This document shows, one piece after another, positions 55,793 through 64,000 of a stretch of DNA of 64,000 bases (position 1 is its first letter; every line of letters starts with the position of its first letter). Source of the DNA: Gemmatimonadaceae bacterium (GTDB taxonomy: Bacteria; Gemmatimonadota; Gemmatimonadetes; Gemmatimonadales; Gemmatimonadaceae); contig JBBJNV010000007.1 of NCBI GenBank assembly GCA_037721215.1, positions 1 through 64,000 on the forward strand. The letters run 5' to 3'. Below the pieces are notes generated by a model. That model had not been told where the DNA came from. It searched no databases and saw nothing but the letters and a program-made list of their open reading frames with translations. Both the position numbers and the translations under genes were made by a program.

Positions 55793-57356
55793 TGGGTGAT
55801 CTGAAGATGGTGAATCTCACGATTGAGGGCCGTCCGGTATCGGTTCCCGAAGGCACGTCGATTCTCGAAGCCGCGAAAACGGCCGGGATTCTCATACCCC
55901 ACTACTGCTATCACCCGAGCCTGCCAATTCCTGGCGTGTGCCGGATGTGCCTGGTGGAAGTGGAGAAAGCACCGAAGCTCGCACCGTCCTGCGCTACATC
56001 TGTGGCGGAGGGGCAGGTGGTTCACGTTCACAACGATCGGGCGCTCGAGGCGCGGAAAGGCGTCCTTGAATTCCTGCTGATCAATCACCCGCTGGACTGT
56101 CCGATCTGCGATCAGTCAGGGGAATGTGAGCTCCAGGACTTCACCTTTCAGGAGGGACGCGCTGATTCGCGTTATCGCGACCCCAAGCGCTTCAACCCGG
56201 TGGAGGATTTTGGCGGGGACGTCCTGTATGTGCCCAACCGCTGCATTCTGTGCACTCGGTGTGTCCGCTTCATGGACGACCTTGCTCACGACACGGTACT
56301 CAACGTCAGCGAGCGCGGTGACCGAGCGCTTATCGGAAAATTCGAGGGCCGCGATCTGACGCACCCCTGGGCCGCGAATGTTATTGATCTGTGTCCCGTC
56401 GGAGCGCTGCTGTCGAAGGATTTTCTGAACAAGGCGCGGGCGTGGGAGCTCGACCGCGCTGCTTCTGTGTGCCCCAACTGCACACAGGGCTGCAACATGA
56501 TGATCGAGGTGAGGGACAACGCTGTCACGCGGCTGAAGCCGAGGCCAAATGCAGAAGTCAATGAATACTTCATGTGCGATTACGGCCGCCTCAATTATCG
56601 TTGGATGAACCGCCAGGATCGCGCCGAATCGCCTATGGTTCGGCAATCCGGAGCATTGGCCGTCTGCGACTGGGAGGCGGCGATCCATTCCGCTGCAGAT
56701 TTGCTTCGCGACAGGCGGGCTTTTGTACTCGCCTCGCCAATGCTTTCAAACGAGGCGCTCTATCTCCTCACGCTGCTGATAAATCGGAATGGTGGCGATG
56801 GCGTATTTCGCGTTGTAACCGGCGATGAAGCGCCACTACCTGGCGTCGAGGATCTCGCTCTCAGAAAAGACCGGGCCGCCAACGTCAATGGTGCCGAGCT
56901 TCTCGGTTTTACACGCTCCGACTCGCCATTGGCTGACTTCGCCGAGGGAGACGTCCTGATTGTCGCCGACGACGATCTTGCCGGAATTCCAGCTGCCGAT
57001 CTGGCCAGGGCCTCGTCGGTGATCCTGATCGGCACTACGCTGCCAGCCTCCGTAAGGCACGCCGCAGTGGTTCTCCCGACTTCGAACTTCACGGAGGAGG
57101 AAGGCACGTTCACCAATATCCGTGGAAGGGTACAGCGGTTCACGCAGGCGCGGGCGGCACCGGGCCTTGCACGCCCAAGCTGGCTCGTGCTCGGTGATCT
57201 GCTCGGCGCGCTCGATGCGCAGAACAATTTCTATCTGCCGTCGGACGTGTTTGGAAGGCTCGCTGCATCTCATCCGGCTTTTTCGGGCCTCAGCTATGAT
57301 GCCATCGGGTTGCGGGGGCTCAAGGTGCTGGATCCGATGGCGTCAGCGGTCTCACA

Positions 57357-57360
<4 letters not shown>
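55792..57360 (+). CDS. nuoG: NADH-quinone oxidoreductase subunit G (short form)
   Basis: 522 residues from ATG at 55792; the frame extends back into nuoF but the ferredoxin domain starts here. Ligands for N1b (HYCYHPSLPIPGVCRMCLVE), N4 and N5 (HPLDCPICDQSGECELQD; NRCILCTRCVRF; DLCPVGAL). A further set C-x2-C-x3-C-x27-C (VCPNCTQGC, then FMCDYGR) matches cluster N7. The molybdopterin-like C-terminal domain is much reduced: E. coli NuoG has about 900 residues. Overlaps nuoH by 4 bp. Confidence 0.95.
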
Positions 57361-58636
<1,276 letters not shown>

Positions 58637-58637
<1 letters not shown>

Positions 58638-59134
58638 TGGCTATCAACGTGAAGGTTCTCGACCGTCCCATCGAAGACGTGAGCTACATCAGGGCGACGG
58701 TGAAGGGCATGGCGCTGACATTCAAACATCTGATGAATCCGCACAAAGTCACAGTGCAGTATCCGGAGGAAAAGTGGCAGATCTCTCCCCGGTGGCGCGG
58801 AACGCATCGCATGCTCACCGATGAAACAGGTAAGGCAAAATGCGTGGCGTGCGGATTGTGTCCGACGGTTTGCCCTGCCAACTGCATCAAGCTTATCCCC
58901 GGCGAGGACGAGAATGGCAATCGATATCCGCTGCTGTTCGAGATCGACGAGTTTCGTTGTATCTTCTGCGGCTATTGCCAGGAGGTCTGCCCCGAGGAGG
59001 CGATCCACGTGGGACGACATTATGAGAATTCGGAGTACAGCCGCGCTGGTTTCGTCTACGATCTGGAGCGGTTGACAGCGCAGACCCATCCTGTTTGCGA
59101 GATGTGGGATCCTGAAGACCCGAAGGGCGAATGA
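58637..59134 (+). CDS. nuoI: NADH-quinone oxidoreductase subunit I
   Basis: 165 residues. Two-cluster ferredoxin-like subunit carrying N6a and N6b. Ligand sets CVACGLCPTVCPANCIKLIP and CIFCGYCQEVCPEEAIHVGR. An N-terminal amphipathic part (YIRATVKGMALTFKHLMNPH) sits on the membrane. Complete. It overlaps nuoJ by 4 bp. Confidence 0.96.
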
Positions 59135-59685
59135 TGGAGCCCCATTATCCGCTTTTCTACCAGTTCCATTTTTACTTTTTCGGTGTCGTCTCGATCGCCT
59201 CGGCACTTGCGTTTGTGACGCGCAAGAGCCCGGTTGCCGCTGCGCTCTGGCTCGTCAACACCATGTTCTCGATTGCCGCGCTGTTCGTGCTTCTCGATGC
59301 GGAGTTCATCGGCATCATGCAGGTGCTGGTCTATGCAGGCGCAATCATGGTCGTATTTCTTTTCGTCGTCATGCTGCTGAATCTCGGGCATCCATCCGAG
59401 ATAGCCGATGCGCGCGGAAAGTGGCCCGCATTTGCCGCCGTTGTGATTGGCATTGCGATGCTGAGCATGATCATGACGATTTCACGCGGGCGGATTGCGG
59501 GGACGTTCCAGGTTCCCGCCGGATTCGCCGTTCAGCAGATGAACAGATATGGCGCAGTGGGCAGCGTTGCCCGGCCGCTTTTCAACGAATACCTGCTGGC
59601 CTTTGAACTCACCAGCGTGCTGTTGCTCGTCGCCATTGCCGGTGCCGTGGTACTGGGACGCAGGAGAGAAGCCGATGCTCGCTGA
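59131..59685 (+). CDS. nuoJ: NADH-quinone oxidoreductase subunit J
   Basis: 184 residues, five hydrophobic helices. Contains the NuoJ motif [20 protein letters not shown], where the pi-bulge helix 3 lies, and [12 protein letters not shown]. The hydrophilic loop from about residue 115 ([20 protein letters not shown]) and the last helix are standard. The nuoK start lies inside the last 11 bp of this gene. Confidence 0.94.
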   Translation: MMEPHYPLFYQFHFYFFGVVSIASALAFVTRKSPVAAALWLVNTMFSIAALFVLLDAEFIGIMQVLVYAGAIMVVFLFVVMLLNLGHPSEIADARGKWPAFAAVVIGIAMLSMIMTISRGRIAGTFQVPAGFAVQQMNRYGAVGSVARPLFNEYLLAFELTSVLLLVAIAGAVVLGRRREADAR

Positions 59686-59968
59686 GTCCCTCGCACTTTC
59701 GGCCGCGCTTTTCACCATCGGCGTGGTAGGGGTTCTGACGCGTCGCAACGCGATAATCATCTTCATGTGCGTCGAGCTGATGCTCAATGCCGTCAATCTT
59801 ACATTTGTCGCGTTTTCGCGGTTCTACGGTGCAGAGGGACAGGTTTTCGTCGTCTTCGTGATGACCGTCGCTGCCGCTGAGGCAGCCGTTGGTCTGGCAA
59901 TCATCATTTCGATTTTCCGGCACCAGCAGTCCATCAACCTGCAAAACATCAATCTGCTGAAGGGATGA
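59675..59968 (+). CDS. nuoK: NADH-quinone oxidoreductase subunit K
   Basis: 97 residues from ATG at 59675, with an AGGAGAG ribosome site just upstream; the frame is open further back but the extra residues are nuoJ antiframe. Three membrane helices with the two conserved glutamates in [20 protein letters not shown] and [20 protein letters not shown]. Small antiporter-like core subunit. Overlaps nuoL by 4 bp. Confidence 0.95.
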   Translation: MLAESLALSAALFTIGVVGVLTRRNAIIIFMCVELMLNAVNLTFVAFSRFYGAEGQVFVVFVMTVAAAEAAVGLAIIISIFRHQQSINLQNINLLKG

Positions 59969-62175
59969 TGATTCTCTCTCAGATAGCTGCTGAGGCACAC
60001 CCGCTCGCCGGCACCGCGGCCGAGCTGGTCTGGCTTCTTCCCGCGCTGCCACTGGCGGGGTTTATCATCAACGGGGCGTTGTCGATCGCAAGCGCGGGGC
60101 GCATCGGTCCGAACGATCCGGACATGGGTCACGTCAGTACGGACAATGCAGAACACGGTTACGATGCACGTGACATCGCGCTGGCTGAACAATCAGGTGC
60201 GCATGGCGATGATCATCACGCGATCAAGCCTCACCGTTATGCATCGATTGCCAGCATCGTAGGGCCTCTCGTGCTCGGGCTGTCGTTTCTTCTCTCGCTG
60301 GTAATATTCGCCGCCATGCGCTCTGCCAGCATGGAGGCGCCGTTCATCCAGACCCTGTTCAGCTGGATGCCGGTGGGCAGCCTTCAGATAGACGCCGCGC
60401 TCCAGCTCGACCAGCTATCGATGGTTATGGTGTTGGTCATTACCGGCGTGGGCACGCTGATTCACATATTCAGTGTGGGCTACATGCGGGAGGATCCCGG
60501 GTATCCGAGATATTTCGCCTACCTGAATCTTTTTGTGTTCTTCATGCTCGTCCTGGTGCTTGGCGCGAATTATCCGGTGCTGTTCGTTGGATGGGAGGGT
60601 GTTGGGCTTTGCTCTTATCTGCTGATCGGGTTCTGGTTCTCCGACAAGGCCAACGCCGACGCAGGGAAGAAAGCATTCATCGTGAATCGAATCGGGGATT
60701 TCGGCTTTCTGGTAGCGATGTTCCTGATGTTCGCGACCCTTGGCACGCTCGATTTCGGAGGAGTGAACGGCGCCGCCGCCTCGCTGCCATTTGGAGGATT
60801 CGTAGTAACCGCCATCTGCTTGTTTCTCTTCCTCGGTTGCGCCGGCAAGAGTGCCCAGATTCCCCTCTATGTATGGCTGCCTGATGCCATGGCGGGTCCT
60901 ACTCCTGTCTCAGCGCTGATTCACGCCGCGACCATGGTCACGGCCGGCGTATATCTTGTCGCCCGCAGCTCAGTGCTCTTCTCGATGGCTCCGGTCGCCG
61001 GTTTGGCGGTCGCTTTAATCGGGGCGCTGACAGCCATCTTTGCAGCGACGATCGGTCTCAAGCAGTGGGACATCAAGAAGGTTCTGGCGTATTCGACAGT
61101 CTCGCAGCTCGGCTACATGTTCATCGGTGTCGGCGTCGGATCGTACACCGCCGGCGTCTTTCATCTGGTAACGCATGCGTTCTTCAAGGCGTTGCTCTTT
61201 CTGGGCGCCGGATCGGTGATTTATGCGATGCATGCCGCATATCATCACACACATGCCGCAGACGACGCTCAGGACATGCGCAACATGGGCGGCCTCAGGA
61301 GTTACATGCCGGTGACTTGGGTCCTGATGTGGATTGCGACCCTCGCGATATCCGGGATCCCATTTTTTTCAGGCTTCTTCTCGAAGGACGAAGTGCTTGG
61401 CGCGGTGTTTACACGCGCGGGTCACTCCACCCTTGCGGATGCGACCCTGCTGGGAATTCCGGGAGGATTCATTCTTTATGTCGTGTATCTGCTGGGTCTG
61501 GCCGCGGCGCTGCTTACAGCGATCTACATGACCCGGCTGATGCTGTACACGTTTCATGGTCCCAACCGCACCGGCGACTCAGCGCGGCCGCATCTGCATG
61601 AGGCCCCCTGGATCATGACTGGCCCGCTCGTGGTGCTCGGCGGTCTGAGTGCGACCGGCGGCTGGCTCAACCTTCCTGCACTGATTCCATTGGGTCCCAT
61701 ACAATCTCTCGAGCACTGGCTGGAGCCGGTTGTCGGAGCTTCTTCCGCCCGCGTCGCCGGGCCCGAGGCAGGGCCGCATTCCGCCAGCACCGAGGCGGTC
61801 TTGATAGGGATTGCGGTGCTGATAGCGGCAGCCGGAGTTGCCTACGCATTTGCCCGCCTCAAGCCGGAACGTCTGCTGCCGAAAAAGGACTCTCGAGCAG
61901 AAGAAGGATTCGAGCGCGTACTCGCCAACAAGTATTTCATCGACGAAGGCTACGATTTCGCGATTGTCGACCCGACTTACCAGATATCGCGCAGCGTTCT
62001 GTGGAAAGGAGTAGATACCGGGCTTATCGACGGATTTCTGGTAAATGGCAGCACTGCGGTGATGCGGGCTTTCGGCTGGGTAGGATCGCGGGTGCAGACG
62101 GGCGCTGTTGGTACGTATGCCTGGGTGTTAGTCGCCGGCGTGCTGGTTGTGCTGGGCGCCGTCACTTTCCGCTGA
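59965..62175 (+). CDS. nuoL: NADH-quinone oxidoreductase subunit L
   Basis: 736 residues, longer than the 613 of E. coli. Distal antiporter-like proton-pumping subunit. Motifs: [18 protein letters not shown] with the key Glu region, [40 protein letters not shown], and [20 protein letters not shown] with conserved Lys and His. Between helices 1 and 2 (about residues 40-85) lies a hydrophilic Asp/His-rich loop ([18 protein letters not shown]) not found in E. coli. The C-terminal amphipathic helix HL and final helix ([19 protein letters not shown]) are present. Confidence 0.95.
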   Translation: MMILSQIAAEAHPLAGTAAELVWLLPALPLAGFIINGALSIASAGRIGPNDPDMGHVSTDNAEHGYDARDIALAEQSGAHGDDHHAIKPHRYASIASIVGPLVLGLSFLLSLVIFAAMRSASMEAPFIQTLFSWMPVGSLQIDAALQLDQLSMVMVLVITGVGTLIHIFSVGYMREDPGYPRYFAYLNLFVFFMLVLVLGANYPVLFVGWEGVGLCSYLLIGFWFSDKANADAGKKAFIVNRIGDFGFLVAMFLMFATLGTLDFGGVNGAAASLPFGGFVVTAICLFLFLGCAGKSAQIPLYVWLPDAMAGPTPVSALIHAATMVTAGVYLVARSSVLFSMAPVAGLAVALIGALTAIFAATIGLKQWDIKKVLAYSTVSQLGYMFIGVGVGSYTAGVFHLVTHAFFKALLFLGAGSVIYAMHAAYHHTHAADDAQDMRNMGGLRSYMPVTWVLMWIATLAISGIPFFSGFFSKDEVLGAVFTRAGHSTLADATLLGIPGGFILYVVYLLGLAAALLTAIYMTRLMLYTFHGPNRTGDSARPHLHEAPWIMTGPLVVLGGLSATGGWLNLPALIPLGPIQSLEHWLEPVVGASSARVAGPEAGPHSASTEAVLIGIAVLIAAAGVAYAFARLKPERLLPKKDSRAEEGFERVLANKYFIDEGYDFAIVDPTYQISRSVLWKGVDTGLIDGFLVNGSTAVMRAFGWVGSRVQTGAVGTYAWVLVAGVLVVLGAVTFR

Positions 62176-62181
62176 ATCCAC

Positions 62182-63786
62182 ATGGAAGAAATGCTCAGGT
62201 CGCTCGGCTACAACTCATGGGTTTTGCCCGCTTTGCTTCTGATTCCGCTCGCAGGCGCAGCGTTGTTGCTGGCGCTTTCGTCCGCGTCACGAAACGGGGG
62301 CGAGGATTCGAACCGCACTGCCCGACGCGTTGCGTTGGGGGTTTTCACGGTGGAGTTTCTGGTTTCGCTGGGGCTTTGGTGGTCTTTCGACCCGGCAAAT
62401 GGCGGCTGGCAGGCGGCCGTCGACGCCGCCTGGATTCCAATGTGGGGAATCCGGTTTACGCTGGGTCTCGATGGCATCGCGCTGATGATGGTTCTGCTCA
62501 CCACTTTCCTGATGCCGCTGACGGTGCTCGGCAGCTGGACGAGCGTCAAGACGAAGGTACACTCGTTCTTTGCTCTCATGCTGGTGCTCACGAGCGGCAT
62601 GCTCGGTGTGTTCATGGCGCGCGATTTGTTTCTCTTCTACGTGATGTGGGAAGTGATGCTGGTGCCGATGTATTTCATCATCGGCATCTGGGGTGGGGAA
62701 CGGCGAATCTACGCAAGCCTCAAGTTTTTCATCTATACGATGCTGCCGTCGCTGCTCATGCTGGTAGCCATTCTCTACCTAGGCATTCACGCCGGTAACG
62801 AGACGACTGGCACGCCGAACTTCAGTTACGACAACATCCTTGCGAATCCAGTCGTCAATCCGGTTGCTGCGCTCTGGCTTTTTGGCGCATTCTTCGCGGC
62901 GTTCGCGGTAAAGGTCCCGATGTTTCCATTCCACACGTGGCTGCCCGATGCGCACGTCGAGGCGCCGACGGCGGGGTCTGTCATTCTCGCCGCGATCATG
63001 CTCAAGATGGGCACGTTCGGGTTTCTTCGATTTGCGCTGCCACTGTTTCCGGGTGCGGCGATGCATCCCACTGTGCGGACGGTGATTGTGACGCTGGCCG
63101 TGATCGGTATTGTTTATGGAGCGCTGGTAGCAATGGTACAGCCCGACTTCAAAAAGCTTGTTGCCTATTCCTCCGTCAGCCACCTGGGCTTTGTCATGCT
63201 CGGTATTTTCGCGCTCACGCTGCAGAGCGTGCAGGGCTCGCTGATGATCATGATCAGCCATGGCATTTCAACCGGCGCCTTGTTTTTGCTCATCGGCATG
63301 ATCTACGAGCGCAAACATTCCCGGCAGATCGAGTCGTATGGAGGGATAGCGCGGGTAGTCCCCATTTTCGCGGCCCTGCTGACCCTCGTGGCATTGAGCA
63401 GCATCGGTTTGCCGGGTACGAACGGCTTCATCGGCGAGTTCCTGGTGCTCATCGGTTCCTTCAAGCCGTTCCCCATATTCACGATCGTCGCAACGACGGG
63501 GGTGATCTTCGCGGCTGTGTACCTGCTCTGGGCCCTCCAGCGGATCTTGTTCAATCCACTCGACCGGAAAGAGAATGAGAGAATCCCTGATCTGAACTGG
63601 CGGGAGATTGGACTGATGACGCCTCTTGTCGTCGTGATCATCTGGCTTGGCGTCTATCCGGCTCCAGTGCTTCGACGGATGGAGATGGCGGCCCAGAGTC
63701 TGGTCACACAAGTCGAGCGGGGAGCGAATTCGCTTCAGTCGGGCAGGCCGGTGCTGGCAGCGGGCGCAGGGGAGTCATCACCATGA
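62182..63786 (+). CDS. nuoM: NADH-quinone oxidoreductase subunit M
   Basis: 534 residues, 14-helix antiporter-like subunit. Motifs: FFLY-type VMWEVMLVPMYFIIGIWGGE with the conserved Glu, FAVKVPMFPFHTWLPDAHVE, APTAGSVILAAIMLKMGTFG, and KLVAYSSVSHLGFVMLGIFA. Complete, with a short acidic tail. Six bp after nuoL; its stop overlaps nuoN by 4 bp. Confidence 0.96.
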   Translation: MEEMLRSLGYNSWVLPALLLIPLAGAALLLALSSASRNGGEDSNRTARRVALGVFTVEFLVSLGLWWSFDPANGGWQAAVDAAWIPMWGIRFTLGLDGIALMMVLLTTFLMPLTVLGSWTSVKTKVHSFFALMLVLTSGMLGVFMARDLFLFYVMWEVMLVPMYFIIGIWGGERRIYASLKFFIYTMLPSLLMLVAILYLGIHAGNETTGTPNFSYDNILANPVVNPVAALWLFGAFFAAFAVKVPMFPFHTWLPDAHVEAPTAGSVILAAIMLKMGTFGFLRFALPLFPGAAMHPTVRTVIVTLAVIGIVYGALVAMVQPDFKKLVAYSSVSHLGFVMLGIFALTLQSVQGSLMIMISHGISTGALFLLIGMIYERKHSRQIESYGGIARVVPIFAALLTLVALSSIGLPGTNGFIGEFLVLIGSFKPFPIFTIVATTGVIFAAVYLLWALQRILFNPLDRKENERIPDLNWREIGLMTPLVVVIIWLGVYPAPVLRRMEMAAQSLVTQVERGANSLQSGRPVLAAGAGESSP

Positions 63787-64000
63787 CGCTCGACCTCTCG
63801 ATCCCGTCGCATCTAATGACGGCGTTTGCGCCCGACATCCTGCTTATGGGCGGGGCGATGATCCTGCTGCTCTGGTCCGCGTGGCGCCCTGAAAGTGAAC
63901 GACATCAGCGGAACGTTGGAGTTGCTGCGATCGTTCTCTGCGTAACGGTGATCATCACCATCGGCTTCTACATAGCGCGTGCCGACACCGTTTCCAGCGG
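63783..64000 (+). CDS. nuoN: NADH-quinone oxidoreductase subunit N, 3' end outside window
   Basis: First 72 codons of the gene, cut by the window end. Starts MTLDLSIPSHLMTAFAPDIL, then a hydrophobic helix LLMGGAMILLLWSAWRPESE and a second helix after QRNVGVAAIVLCVTVIITIG. The N-terminal PDI/LL pattern and the position behind nuoM (4-bp overlap) fit NuoN, the third antiporter-like subunit. The downstream motifs cannot be seen. Confidence 0.88.
   Translation, partial: MTLDLSIPSHLMTAFAPDILLMGGAMILLLWSAWRPESERHQRNVGVAAIVLCVTVIITIGFYIARADTVSS

Overview
The window reads as one contiguous piece of a GC-rich bacterial chromosome, transcribed mostly on the plus strand, in tight operons where neighbouring genes overlap by 1-4 bp (ATGA, GTGA and TTGA junctions) or by up to about 20 bp. 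The gene content suggests an aerobic or microaerobic heterotroph with a Gram-negative envelope. It has a complete 14-subunit complex I operon, a single-anchor SdhCAB succinate dehydrogenase, a NADP-type isocitrate dehydrogenase, an outer-membrane receptor-like protein, exported amidohydrolases and a Spy/CpxP-like protein. The style resembles Gemmatimonadota, but that placement is an inference from gene content, not from a marker tree.

Layout. 1-4.3 kb: an acyl-CoA carboxylase carboxyltransferase subunit with two AtuA-family genes, a 54-residue membrane protein and a D-amino-acid transaminase-like gene. 4.3-11 kb: a U32-family protein, RecQ, an acyl-CoA dehydrogenase and an isoprenylcysteine-methyltransferase-like membrane protein. 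11-14 kb: RNase G, L21, L27 and a small hypothetical protein. 14-17.7 kb, minus strand: two exported amidohydrolases, one with its metal ligands replaced, and a glycerophosphodiester phosphodiesterase. 17.8-19.8 kb: an ECF sigma factor, anti-sigma factor and Spy-like protein operon. 19.8-23.5 kb: a decayed accessory region that begins at tRNA-Leu(CAA). It holds a partial copy of the tRNA 3' part as a direct repeat, a frameshifted gene, a truncated RND transporter and about 1.1 kb with no convincing gene.

23.5-49.3 kb is dense housekeeping: icd, pepA, an outer-membrane receptor-like protein, yicC-gmk-rpoZ-coaBC-udg-dnaB-radA-ispD-tsaC-LMW phosphatase-aroE-comF, then gap-pgk-tpiA-secG-carA, an HU-family gene with a near-consensus promoter, moaD-moaE-moaA, and mdh-sdhC-sdhA-sdhB. 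Lower glycolysis, the Mdh/Sdh arm of the TCA cycle and, further on, complex I lie within about 26 kb, so much of central electron flow is encoded together.

49.3-50.2 kb carries a cyclic-di-GMP-I (GEMM) riboswitch followed by the frameshifted remains of a proline-rich, tandem PKD-domain surface protein. dcd lies convergent to it. From 50.9 kb to the right edge runs nuoABCDEFGHIJKLMN, with nuoN cut by the window end. I did not find a clearly new multi-gene system. The observations most worth following are the riboswitch/PKD remnant, the tRNA-Leu micro-island, the amidohydrolase/pseudoenzyme pair and the AtuA/carboxylase operon with its tiny membrane protein.
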